64,000 bases of DNA, taken from NCBI GenBank assembly GCA_945861085.1, contig OX244046.1:2976001-3040000 (forward strand), read 5' to 3'. The stretch's first letter is position 1; each line of letters starts with the position of its first letter. Shown here piece by piece: positions 55,845 through 64,000 of this stretch. The notes beneath the pieces are model-generated. The model searched no databases, was not told the DNA's origin, and saw only the letters and a list, made by a program, of their open reading frames with translations. The DNA is from Clostridioides difficile_D. Its GTDB lineage: Bacteria; Bacillota; Clostridia; Peptostreptococcales; Peptostreptococcaceae. The translations under genes were made by a program, and so were the position numbers.

Positions 55845-56597
55845 TTATACTCTTTTTTTAATGGCATTAAAAACATAGAAACAAAATACATATAGGGTTT
55901 TTGGTAAACTTAAATTTTCAACATTTCTATAAGTATTCCAAGTTCGTTTTAATGCTTTTATCTTGTTGCTCGATATAGAATTTCCAACTAGCCTATAATT
56001 CACTAAATCTACTGGAATTCCATATGCATATTTTTCCTTTTTAAGTAACTGTAACCAAGTTGCAGTATCTTGTCCTCTTCTCACTAAAGGCATGCTAAAT
56101 TCACCTACGATATTCTTATCAATGACTACAGTAGAACACCCTATTATAGTATTTCTAAGTAATCCCTCATAGTCAATCTTTTTAGGTGCTCTTGCAACTT
56201 TATTTGTTTTTGTTCCATCTTGTCTCATATATCTATAAGATGTAAAAGAAAATCCGATATTTTCTTTTAACATATATTCTATCTGAATCTCTAACTTTTT
56301 ACTATCCCATAAATCATCACTATCTACAAATGCGATAAATCTACCTTCCGCATTTTTAATACCAACATTTCTAGATACTGCAGCTCCAGAATTTTTTTCA
56401 AGTTTTATATATTTTATTCTAGCATCTTCTTTTTGAAAACTTTTTATAATTTCACTTGAATTGTCCTTAGAACAATCATCCACTAATAAAAGCTGCCAAT
56501 TTTTATAAGTTTGATTTTGGATTGACTTTATCGTCTCTGATAAAAACTCTTCTGAATTATATACAGGAGTAATTATCGATACTAAAGGCTCATTCAT
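55845..56597 (-). CDS. GT2 family glycosyltransferase (TuaG-like), copy A
   Basis: The start is at 56597 (MNEPLVSIITPVYN), with AAGGAGAGT 9 bases upstream. The protein has 250 residues in the GT-A fold. The nucleotide-binding LVSIITPVYNSEEFL and the metal-binding FVDSDDLWD are typical. It closely resembles the GT2 protein at 57575 in length and C-terminus (both contain a WNTYRNVE/WNIYRNIE block), indicating duplication. It is an inverting enzyme, probably adding one beta-linked residue of the polymer repeat. Confidence 0.92.
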   Translation of the reverse strand: MNEPLVSIITPVYNSEEFLSETIKSIQNQTYKNWQLLLVDDCSKDNSSEIIKSFQKEDARIKYIKLEKNSGAAVSRNVGIKNAEGRFIAFVDSDDLWDSKKLEIQIEYMLKENIGFSFTSYRYMRQDGTKTNKVARAPKKIDYEGLLRNTIIGCSTVVIDKNIVGEFSMPLVRRGQDTATWLQLLKKEKYAYGIPVDLVNYRLVGNSISSNKIKALKRTWNTYRNVENLSLPKTLYVFCFYVFNAIKKRV

Positions 56598-56644
56598 ATT
56601 TTTACTCTCCTTATATAGCAACTAGCAGTACTATACCAACAAGT

Positions 56645-57553
56645 TTACTTAGATACTAATTTTCTTTGTCCAATATATTTGTAATATCCTAATGGAAACA
56701 ATACTAAATACAATAATTTATCAGATATCTTATTTATTTCGCCAAAATAATGACTATCAGACAATAATGAATATCTGGCTAAATTTATGTAATTTTTTAT
56801 CCACATATATGGATATCTATCTAATGGATATGTATTTTGATTTATTAAATATAAAAATTCTAATGCTCTACCTTTCAATGCATTTTTATTTAAAATATTT
56901 TTAGTCAAACCATCATCCAAATAATCTCTTATTATCATAGGTTTGTTTACACATTTAACTTTATAGTATTTAGACATTTCATTCCATACTACACTTTCTG
57001 GTAAAAATCTCACTTCTTTTCTTTCTGGAAAAGGAAATTTTATAAGCTCATCAGTTACAAATACTATACTTTTATCTCCCTTAACACCATACTTAAAATA
57101 TAGGTCTGCAAAGTGACATATTTTCTTATCTTCAGGCATTTTTGTCCCTATCAAATCTCCGCTTGGATATACACAAAGTCCAACAACTCCACTAAATCCT
57201 TCTTTATTCTCTACAGAATTCCACTCATTATTAGCAATTTCAAGAGAATCTTTAATTAAACCATCATCACTATCTACAATAAAAAATAGCTCTCCATCTG
57301 CACTTTTTACACCTAGATTTATTGCAGTATGTTTTCCTCCATTTTCTTTGTATATATATCTTATATTTAATTTATTTTCTGATATAAATTTTTCAACTAA
57401 TTCTTTAGTACTGTCGCTACTTCCATCATCAACAATTAACCATTCAAAATCATTGAAATCATATGTTTGAGCTTTTAAATCATTATACAAGTTTTCAAGT
57501 AAATGAGCTCTATTATATGTTGGAGTAAATACAGTAAATTTATATTTATACAT
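56645..57553 (-). CDS. GT2 family glycosyltransferase, copy B
   Basis: The protein has 302 residues in the GT-A fold. It begins YKFTVFTPTYNRAHLL, has DDGSSDSTKELV, and the metal site FIVDSDDGL. The C-terminal 90 residues differ from the two TuaG-like neighbours and resemble the GT2 extension with a short amphipathic helix. AGAGAGGAAGATT precedes the ATG. The sugar transferred is unknown. Confidence 0.92.
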   Translation of the reverse strand: MYKYKFTVFTPTYNRAHLLENLYNDLKAQTYDFNDFEWLIVDDGSSDSTKELVEKFISENKLNIRYIYKENGGKHTAINLGVKSADGELFFIVDSDDGLIKDSLEIANNEWNSVENKEGFSGVVGLCVYPSGDLIGTKMPEDKKICHFADLYFKYGVKGDKSIVFVTDELIKFPFPERKEVRFLPESVVWNEMSKYYKVKCVNKPMIIRDYLDDGLTKNILNKNALKGRALEFLYLINQNTYPLDRYPYMWIKNYINLARYSLLSDSHYFGEINKISDKLLYLVLFPLGYYKYIGQRKLVSK

Positions 57554-57574
57554 TAATTAAATCTTCCTCTCTGT

Positions 57575-58324
57575 CTAACTTTTTTTGATTCCATTTATTC
57601 CATAATTAATAAAGTAGTATATAGCTTTGTATAGAGGTATTTTTTCTATATTTCTATATATATTCCAAGTCCACATAGCAGCTTTTATTTTATTACCACT
57701 TAGTGAGTTACTAGATTTTCTATATAATGCTAAAACTTCATTTATTCCATGGGCGATATGTCCTCTTTTTAATATAGATAGCCACAAGACATAATCTTCA
57801 TGTCTTACACCACTCATTTTGATTTCAAAATCCAGTTTAGACTTATCAATAACAACAGTAAGACATCCCAAAATATTTCCCTTCAATAATCTTCTATAAT
57901 CTACATTAGGTGGAACTTTTATTACTTTGTTTAACTTCTTATCATTTTCATCCATTAGTTCATATGAAGTAAATGAGATTACATAGTCATTTTCTAACAT
58001 AAAGTTTACTTGTTTTTCTAGCTTACTACTATTCCATTGGTCATCACTATCTAAAAAAGCTATAAATTGTCCTGTTGCCTTACTTAGTGCTAAATTTCTA
58101 GCATTAGAGACACCCTTATTAGTCTCAGTCTTTATGCATTTTATTCTACTATCTTGTTGCATATAAGATTTGACTATATTCGGACTATTATCTGTTGAGC
58201 AATCATCAATAATTAACATTTCCCATTCTTGATAAGTTTGGTTTAATACTGATTTTATGGTTGCCTCAATAAATTTTTCAGAATTATACATGGGAGTAAT
58301 TATAGATACTAAATTCTTCTTCAT
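57575..58324 (-). CDS. GT2 family glycosyltransferase (TuaG-like), copy C
   Basis: The protein has 249 residues. The LVSIITPMYNSEKFIEA start, DDCSTDNSPNIV and FLDSDDQWN site are GT2 hallmarks. It parallels copy A over its length, with the same C-terminal YYFINYGINGIKK-like end. The pair may add the two GalNAc or two beta-glucose residues of the repeat unit; that is inference. GATGAGGAAGGTAAT precedes the ATG. Confidence 0.92.
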   Translation of the reverse strand: MKKNLVSIITPMYNSEKFIEATIKSVLNQTYQEWEMLIIDDCSTDNSPNIVKSYMQQDSRIKCIKTETNKGVSNARNLALSKATGQFIAFLDSDDQWNSSKLEKQVNFMLENDYVISFTSYELMDENDKKLNKVIKVPPNVDYRRLLKGNILGCLTVVIDKSKLDFEIKMSGVRHEDYVLWLSILKRGHIAHGINEVLALYRKSSNSLSGNKIKAAMWTWNIYRNIEKIPLYKAIYYFINYGINGIKKS

Positions 58325-58352
58325 ATTACCTTCCTCATCATTTATAAAATAT

Positions 58353-59528
58353 TTATTTAATTTTACTTAATACACAATCATATATCCTCTTGCAGTTCTT
58401 ATTGTCATTATATCTGAAAAACTTATTTCTTTCATTTTTTTGGTTATCCATAACCTCAAAATTATTTTCAATAATATCAATAAGTTTATTCACAGCTTCA
58501 TCATTATTATAAGCCAAAGACCCAAACATTTCACTTTTTAAATCTATATATGAGTCAACTTTTTGCATATATTCATCCAAGTCAAATTGGTAAAACAATA
58601 TAGGTCTGTTCATATATAAAAAGTCTATGGCTACACTTGAATAATCAGTTATATTTGCAGCTGATTTTCTAATTTCATTTGCTAGAGTTACCCCTTTATC
58701 TAAAAATACAATTCGTTTTCCCGTTATATTTTCTTTTATATCATCTATAAACTCATGCATAAGATGATGCATATAGATTTTTACATTTATATCTTTTTCA
58801 TCTAGAATTTTATTTAACTTATCATCATTCAAGAAATTCATTATATTTTTAAAATAATCTGTATCTGTAAATTTTCCTGAACTAAATTTTATCCAATCTC
58901 TCCATGTAGGAGTATATAATATATCTCGTGTTTGTGCAACTTCATTTGTTGGTAAATTGTCATATCTTGCATTTCCAATTATATAAACTGAGTCATCTAA
59001 CATTCCCCAATCATTTACCATAACATTTCTTTCAAACTCAGAACTTGCTGTAACTATATTATAGCTTTTATATAAGTTATCTATAATATTTTTGAATTTT
59101 TTATTCATTGGTTTTCTCTTTTTAAAACTTATAGTCCCATGATTTAAAAACACTTTTATCGTCTTTTTATGGAAATAATTAAGAACAGGTACAGCAAAAT
59201 TATATGGTGCTATATCTGCTGATGGCGCATGTGAAAATATTATCGCTTTTGAATTGTAATAATATAGATAGTTTTCTACACTTCCTCTTATTAATTTTTT
59301 GCCTGGAATTTTATCGAATACTTTACTGTCTTTATTTACTACCCAATAAGTTTCTACATCATTATGTTCTTTCAACATATACTCATAAAAGAACTTTGAA
59401 TTATCATTGTATATATCTCCTGAATGTCCACCTATAAGCCAGATATTTCTACCATTAAACTTATGCTTACTAAATGGATATATAAAAAAAGCCAAAAGCA
59501 TATTTATTAAAAATTTAACCTTGTCCAT
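58353..59528 (-). CDS. TagB/TagF-like CDP-glycerol glycerophosphotransferase family protein
   Basis: The start is taken at 59528 (MDKVKFLINM), with GAGGATGGTGTTT upstream; ATG at 59543 overlapping the preceding stop is an alternative. The protein has 391 residues. The family block ILYTPTWRDW, the HGTISFKKRK loop (active-site His) and the ITDYSSVAIDFLYMNRPILF block are all visible. Members transfer glycerol- or ribitol-phosphate or, in other clusters, sugar-phosphates. In this locus it is a good candidate for the phosphodiester-forming step, which is inference. Confidence 0.88.
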   Translation of the reverse strand: MDKVKFLINMLLAFFIYPFSKHKFNGRNIWLIGGHSGDIYNDNSKFFYEYMLKEHNDVETYWVVNKDSKVFDKIPGKKLIRGSVENYLYYYNSKAIIFSHAPSADIAPYNFAVPVLNYFHKKTIKVFLNHGTISFKKRKPMNKKFKNIIDNLYKSYNIVTASSEFERNVMVNDWGMLDDSVYIIGNARYDNLPTNEVAQTRDILYTPTWRDWIKFSSGKFTDTDYFKNIMNFLNDDKLNKILDEKDINVKIYMHHLMHEFIDDIKENITGKRIVFLDKGVTLANEIRKSAANITDYSSVAIDFLYMNRPILFYQFDLDEYMQKVDSYIDLKSEMFGSLAYNNDEAVNKLIDIIENNFEVMDNQKNERNKFFRYNDNKNCKRIYDCVLSKIK

Positions 59529-59542
59529 AAACACCATCCTCA

Positions 59543-60382
59543 TTATAACTTATACTGTCTAAATCCATTAATTCTTCCCTTTATAGTGGCACTATGATAA
59601 TCTCTATTAGAACTCAATATAAGACCTCCTATATTTCTTACAAGTTTTGATGCCATAACCTTTATAAACTTATAATTTTTCCTATAGACTATTTCCTTTT
59701 TGCAAAGCGCTCCAAAACCTCTTCCATAGTTATAATCTTTTTGATACTTTTCTTTAGATTTGGAATGTTTTTTTGCAGGATGGTAAATTATATCATTTCC
59801 AAAATATTTTCCTTTAAAACCTAAACTCAATAAGTTTAAAATATAATCTATCTCTTCGCCAGAGCCAAACTCTCCACCAACACCTAATTTTTCATCAAAT
59901 CTTGTATATTCATTCTCTTCAAAATTAATAAAAAAAGTTATGGATGTTATAGTATCTAAAACGTTGGAACTTGTGATATCACAAGTTCCATCATACATCT
60001 TCTTAAAAGCATCAATTTTATTTGCATCCATAGTTTTGCAACTATATATTTTATAATCTTTATTTTTATTAAAGAAATTTATAACTTTTTCTAATGTATC
60101 ATTTTCGTAAACACAATCATCATCAGGGAAACCTATAATTTGTCCTTTAGCATTATCTATGCCTATATTTCTGTTATAGCTTAATCCTAGCTTATCACTT
60201 TTTATATACTTTATATCTAGCTTATCAATGTATTTATCAACTATCTCCTTAACTTTGTTATTATCATTTTGATCTACTACTATAAGTTCAAAGTTTTTGT
60301 AAGTTTGATTTTTTAAGCTGTCCATAAGCAAGTATATATCATCATATCTATTTAATGTCGGCATTATTAATGATATTAACAT
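59543..60382 (-). CDS. GT2 family glycosyltransferase, copy D
   Basis: The protein has 279 residues. LISLIMPTLNRYDDIYLLM and IIGFPDDDCVYENDTL give a GT2 fold with the metal site as PDDD. It is longer than the TuaG-like pair and has a basic C-terminal tail. AGTAGGAGGTAGTA precedes the ATG. It overlaps the longest possible reading frame of the downstream gene by only its stop codon. Confidence 0.9.
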   Translation of the reverse strand: MLISLIMPTLNRYDDIYLLMDSLKNQTYKNFELIVVDQNDNNKVKEIVDKYIDKLDIKYIKSDKLGLSYNRNIGIDNAKGQIIGFPDDDCVYENDTLEKVINFFNKNKDYKIYSCKTMDANKIDAFKKMYDGTCDITSSNVLDTITSITFFINFEENEYTRFDEKLGVGGEFGSGEEIDYILNLLSLGFKGKYFGNDIIYHPAKKHSKSKEKYQKDYNYGRGFGALCKKEIVYRKNYKFIKVMASKLVRNIGGLILSSNRDYHSATIKGRINGFRQYKL

Positions 60383-60384
60383 TA

Positions 60385-61542
60385 CTACCTCCTACTTTTC
60401 ATTTTCCACAAATCTACCTCTCTTTTATCATTTAATATCACTTCTTTTATTAGTAATACTATTGCAAAACTAAATGAAGCTTCTAATAATAAATTTTCTG
60501 CAAAAGAGTACAGTAAAAATATAAATAAAGCCACTAAATACGCTTTTTTATCTTTTTCTATAAAGCTTTCTATTCCTTTATACATCAAATACATAAATAA
60601 TATACAAGCAATTACTCCTAGTACACTAATTATATATACATAAGAACTATCTAATGGATTAGTTGCTTTTATAGCCGCACTATATGAATTCCCAAAAGGT
60701 TTCAGAAAATTCCCCTTTTCAGCTAAGTATACATTCCAGAACTTAGGTCTACTTGCTAATAATCTATTTAATACAGTACTTTTATCAAACACTGTACCAA
60801 TAATTACACTAGATAAAGTAAGTATTATCGGTAATGTCTTTATAAGCATTGGTAGTCCTTTTATTTTTTTTATATCTATCAATCTTATTATTTCTACAAA
60901 TATTAATCCTGCTAATATAGTAAAAAAACCAGTTCTACTATATGTAGTTTGATAAACAAAAAATGCAGATCCAAATAAAATTATTCTATCCCATTTATTA
61001 TAGTCTTTATATCTTAAGAATATATATGCTGCATATATAGTAACCATATGATAAAATACGCTATTTGGATTACCAAGTCCAAAATCCATTCTTGTAACAA
61101 GCATATCTATTTTTTCTATATATCTGTAGTGGACTTCCTGATTAAATATTAATGAAGGAAATAAATTAAATAATAATATAGCTACCATTAAAAAACATGC
61201 AGATATTATTAAATAATTTTTAACTATAAATTTATCATCTATTTGTTTAGCTGATACAGCTAATAAAACGATTAATAATATAGCTCCTTCCCTATTTAAT
61301 AAATAAAGTAAGACACAAACTCCAACTAGCACCATTTCTGTTATACTTTTTCTCTTATCAAATAAAAAAAGTAGCATTAGTATTCCTATTGAAGAATAAA
61401 ATAACGCTGATTTAATCATCCCTATATTCATATCTGGGTCAATAAATGATATCATATACTTTCTAAGTAATATGATAAACAAAACAAATATATAAAGATA
61501 TTTTCTAATCATAATATTTCTATCATCGTTTAAAGTCTTCAT
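60385..61542 (-). CDS. Wzy-like polysaccharide polymerase / O-antigen ligase-type membrane protein
   Basis: The protein has 385 residues with about ten to eleven membrane helices and one long extracellular loop (about residues 125-160, then 240-290) containing arginines and FWNVYLAEKGNFLKPFGNSY. This topology is that of Wzy polymerases or WaaL-type ligases, which diverge strongly in sequence. In the locus it probably links repeat units. GGGAGAAAGTAAA precedes the ATG. The substrate is inferred from context only. Confidence 0.78.
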   Translation of the reverse strand: MKTLNDDRNIMIRKYLYIFVLFIILLRKYMISFIDPDMNIGMIKSALFYSSIGILMLLFLFDKRKSITEMVLVGVCVLLYLLNREGAILLIVLLAVSAKQIDDKFIVKNYLIISACFLMVAILLFNLFPSLIFNQEVHYRYIEKIDMLVTRMDFGLGNPNSVFYHMVTIYAAYIFLRYKDYNKWDRIILFGSAFFVYQTTYSRTGFFTILAGLIFVEIIRLIDIKKIKGLPMLIKTLPIILTLSSVIIGTVFDKSTVLNRLLASRPKFWNVYLAEKGNFLKPFGNSYSAAIKATNPLDSSYVYIISVLGVIACILFMYLMYKGIESFIEKDKKAYLVALFIFLLYSFAENLLLEASFSFAIVLLIKEVILNDKREVDLWKMKSRR

Positions 61543-61557
61543 TTTACTTTCTCCCTT

Positions 61558-62280
61558 TTAGCTTCGTAAAGTATTACTTGCAAATATTTTACAACACTTC
61601 CATATCTTATTTACACCTGTTAAGTGTTTGCTTTCTAAGAAATAATTTCTCTTTTTAGCCCAACTTTTTCCCCACCAATGTATACCATAAGTGTTTTCTG
61701 TAATACACTCTGGTGTAAAGTCTTCTTTAAATCCAAAAGGATAAAAATATTCTTTATCGTAAACACGTATTCCTTCTTCATAATTATTTTTATCAATCTT
61801 TTTATAATTCTTTTCCATAAGATGAGTCATAATCTTTGGTATTGTAAATAAAGAAGAAGTGAGAACCTCTTTTTCATAGTAATTTAATAAGTCTTTAAAG
61901 AACGGATGTCCTTTTTCTACACCTATTATAGCTGCATTCATATATTCTCCATCATCTTCATAACCACATATAAGCCTATTATTGTCTAAAAGAGGAGTTA
62001 TATCTTTTAATATCTGCATATCTGTATCCATGTAAACTCCACCTTGTTCATAAAGTACTCTTATTCTTGTATAGTCCGATATAAATGCCCAAAGTTTTCT
62101 TTTATAACATTCTTCTAAAAACTTATTTCCCTTTATTTCTTTCTCTATATCAAAGTTTTTTTCATTCCACTCTACTATCTCATATTCTGGAAGCTTTTCT
62201 TTCCAAGAATTTATACATATATTTTCTATATTGCCTTTTGGACCACCAAACCATACATAATGTATTTTTTTAGGAATCAA
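61558..62280 (-). CDS. GT32-type glycosyltransferase (DXD sugar-binding)
   Basis: The protein has 240 residues. IPKKIHYVWFGG at the N-terminus and YEQGGVYMDTDMQIL (DXD) identify the GT32/capsular glycosyltransferase family, retaining enzymes that often transfer mannose, glucose or GlcNAc-type sugars. The start is TTG at 62280 with GGAGGTG 5 bases upstream. It precedes the polymerase by 15 bases. Confidence 0.9.
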   Translation of the reverse strand: MIPKKIHYVWFGGPKGNIENICINSWKEKLPEYEIVEWNEKNFDIEKEIKGNKFLEECYKRKLWAFISDYTRIRVLYEQGGVYMDTDMQILKDITPLLDNNRLICGYEDDGEYMNAAIIGVEKGHPFFKDLLNYYEKEVLTSSLFTIPKIMTHLMEKNYKKIDKNNYEEGIRVYDKEYFYPFGFKEDFTPECITENTYGIHWWGKSWAKKRNYFLESKHLTGVNKIWKCCKIFASNTLRS

Positions 62281-62291
62281 ATGAACACCTC

Positions 62292-63365
62292 CTACATATA
62301 TTCTTGTCTATCTTCTTCTTTTAATTGCTCTACTATCTTTTTGACATCTTGAGCTTTATCTTTTCTACAAACCATAACTGCATCATTCGTAGACACTACT
62401 ATCAAATCACTAATACCTATTGTCGATATTAATTTGTCATCTGAATATATAATTGAGTTTTTAGTATCTATAGTAATATTTTCACCTCTTTTGATGTTAC
62501 CTTCATCATCAGTTGGATATATTGCACCTAGAGAGTCCCAAGAACCAACGTCATTCCACCCAAAATCGCCAGGAACTACTATAACATCATTACTTCTTTC
62601 CATAATACCATAATCTATAGAGATTGATTGTATTGTTGGATATATTTCTTTTATTTTTTCTATTTCTTCTTTTGTTCCTAAGTATTTGCTTATCTCTTCT
62701 AATTTTTCATATACTTTTGGTAAGTATCTCTTAAAATCTTCTAATATTTTAGATACCTTCCATACGAACATTCCGCTATTCCATACATATTTCTTAGAGT
62801 TTACATATTCTTTAGCAATCTCATAGTTTGGCTTTTCTACAAACTCCACTACCTCATATGCAACATTTTCTATTGTATTTTCTCTATTAAAATTTATGTA
62901 TCCATATCCTGTTGATGGAAATGTAGGAGTTATCCCAATAGTTACTAGTTTATCATTATTTTCTGCTATATAGATAGCTTTTTCTAAAATAGATTTAAAT
63001 TCTTTTTCATCTTTTATATAATGGTCAGCTGGATATACACACATAACACCATCACCATATTTTTTCATTATGTTAAAGGCTGCAAAGCCTATAGCTGCTG
63101 CCGTATTTCTGGCACATGGTTCTGGCAAAATATTACTATCTAAACATTTATCTTTTACTATATCCTTTAAAGCTTCCAATTGCTTCTCATTAGTTACTAT
63201 AAATAAATCGTCTTTTTTTGCTAGAGAATCTATTCTGTTTATAGTTTCGTTTATTAAAGCATCTTCTCCACTTAAATTTATAAGCTGTTTAGGTACTTCT
63301 TGTCTACTAAGTGGCCAGAAACGAGTCCCGCCTCCTCCAGCCATTATGACATTATATACTTTCAT
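62292..63365 (-). CDS. manC: Mannose-1-phosphate guanylyltransferase
   Basis: The protein has 357 residues and contains only the nucleotidyltransferase part; the type II isomerase cupin of bifunctional ManC is absent. The nucleotide loop is MAGGGGTRFWPLSRQEVPKQ, and FVEKPNYEIAKEYV and NSGMFVW are family blocks. It makes GDP-mannose from mannose-1-phosphate and GTP. GDP-mannose supplies the mannose (and mannose-1-phosphate bridges) of PSII. GGGGAGATAAACA precedes the ATG. Confidence 0.95.
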   Translation of the reverse strand: MKVYNVIMAGGGGTRFWPLSRQEVPKQLINLSGEDALINETINRIDSLAKKDDLFIVTNEKQLEALKDIVKDKCLDSNILPEPCARNTAAAIGFAAFNIMKKYGDGVMCVYPADHYIKDEKEFKSILEKAIYIAENNDKLVTIGITPTFPSTGYGYINFNRENTIENVAYEVVEFVEKPNYEIAKEYVNSKKYVWNSGMFVWKVSKILEDFKRYLPKVYEKLEEISKYLGTKEEIEKIKEIYPTIQSISIDYGIMERSNDVIVVPGDFGWNDVGSWDSLGAIYPTDDEGNIKRGENITIDTKNSIIYSDDKLISTIGISDLIVVSTNDAVMVCRKDKAQDVKKIVEQLKEEDRQEYM

Positions 63366-63386
63366 TGTTTATCTCCCCTTAGCTTT

Positions 63387-64000
63387 TTATATAGAATCTA
63401 CTACATTTAATATATAAGATATTAAATTTTTCAATTTAAATTCTACATCTTCTTGGTTGTCTGAATTTGCTCCAAAGTAAAATTTAATTTTAGGTTCTGT
63501 ACCTGAAGGTCTTATAGCTATCCAAGAACCATCTTCAAGTAAAAATTTAAGTACATCTGATTTTGGTAAATCATCTACTCCATTTTTATAATCTAAAATC
63601 TTATCAACTTTTACATCAGCCACATTATCTATTTTAACACTTCTAAAGTAAAGCATCATCTCTTTTATTTTTTTTATTCCATCTATACCTTTTAAAGTCA
63701 CTGACTTTAAATCTTCTTTGTAGTATCCAAATTTATTATATGTATCTATCAAAGCTTCATACAAGTTCATACCTTTTGAAGAATAGTATGCTGCCATTTC
63801 ACATATCATAAGTGAAGATACAACACCATCTTTATCTCTAGCATGAGTTCCAATTAAGTAACCATAGCTTTCCTCATATCCCATTATAAAGCTTCTATCA
63901 TTACTTTCTTCAAAAGATTTTATTTTTTCTCCTATAAATTTAAATCCTGTTAAAGTATTTAAACAATCTACATTATAAGCCTTTGCTATTTTGGCACCTA
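63387..64000 (-). CDS. Phosphoglucomutase/phosphomannomutase, C-terminal part
   Basis: The reading frame is open to the window edge, so only about 204 C-terminal residues are present and the start is outside. RPSGTEPKIKFYFGA is the phosphate-binding loop of domain 4, and EESYGYLIGTHARDKDGV the sugar-binding loop of domain 3. It interconverts hexose-6-phosphate and hexose-1-phosphate, feeding ManC and UDP-glucose. In C. difficile the first gene of this cluster is annotated pgm2. It is the most upstream gene seen of the glycopolymer operon. Confidence 0.92.
   Translation of the reverse strand, partial: GAKIAKAYNVDCLNTLTGFKFIGEKIKSFEESNDRSFIMGYEESYGYLIGTHARDKDGVVSSLMICEMAAYYSSKGMNLYEALIDTYNKFGYYKEDLKSVTLKGIDGIKKIKEMMLYFRSVKIDNVADVKVDKILDYKNGVDDLPKSDVLKFLLEDGSWIAIRPSGTEPKIKFYFGANSDNQEDVEFKLKNLISYILNVVDSI

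Noticed and set aside
1..64000. tRNA, rRNA, insertion sequence, prophage or CRISPR array
   Set aside because: No characteristic sequence (rRNA cores, tRNA T-loops in pairs, transposase or integrase motifs, regular direct repeats with unique spacers) was seen. A tRNAscan or Rfam search would settle small RNAs.

Overview
The window is AT-rich Firmicute DNA with strong GGAGG-type ribosome binding sites and frequent TTG starts. The gene content points to Clostridioides difficile. The diagnostic features are two CWB2-anchored cell wall proteins (matching Cwp14 and Cwp19), an orphan adenine methyltransferase matching CamA, an agrB-agrD pair whose AgrD core is STCPWII, and the start of a twelve-gene surface glycopolymer (PSII-type) cluster. 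I saw no rRNA, tRNA, phage, insertion sequence or CRISPR array.

Layout. 1-2114: three-gene minus-strand envelope operon (MGDG-synthase-like glycosyltransferase, NodB deacetylase, flippase-like membrane protein cut by the window edge). 2355-6476: glyA, a divergent split ThrE-type exporter, and a CsoR/RseC/zinc-ribbon membrane protein group. 6711-11963: a sigma-54 activator followed by a -24/-12 promoter driving a MalY-type C-S lyase, an NhaC-type antiporter and a small membrane protein. 12044-14731: cwp14 and a LysR regulator. 14863-27661: a nine-gene minus-strand run (ABC1 kinase, recJ, apt, relA, dtd, MBL hydrolase, hemZ, hisS, aspS). 27959-31016: a gamma-carbonic-anhydrase fold protein, a SCIFF-type radical SAM peptide maturase, and agrD/agrB. 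31096-33709: a structured 126-bp repeat, an 18-repeat DUF4116 protein and an unrecognised protein. 34371-38004: ptsI, ptsH and a patatin. 38236-41957: camA, an Rrf2 regulator and a GGDEF-EAL protein. 42219-51230: wall assembly (amidase, UppS paralogue, lipoprotein, HAD phosphatase, two LCP ligases, cwp19, an NlpC/P60 hydrolase). 51429-64000: the glycopolymer operon, read from high to low coordinates.

The right half is a coherent envelope region. Pgm and ManC supply hexose-1-phosphate and GDP-mannose, glycosyltransferases and a TagF-like transferase build the repeat, a Wzy-like protein probably polymerises it, LCP enzymes attach it to peptidoglycan, and CWB2 proteins (Cwp14, Cwp19) bind it. 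Several regulatory layers sit in the same stretch: Agr peptide signalling, c-di-GMP turnover, CAAAAA methylation by CamA, and a WalR-like triple box in front of the NlpC/P60 gene that overlaps three CamA motifs.

Items most worth checking are: the WalR/CamA overlap at 51330-51362; the agrBD operon without agrCA beside a radical SAM peptide maturase that has no precursor next to it; a dispersed hairpin family at 14787 and 31096; a structured element before the last glycopolymer gene; and the presence of UDP-glucose dehydrogenase in a locus whose published polymer lacks uronic acid.
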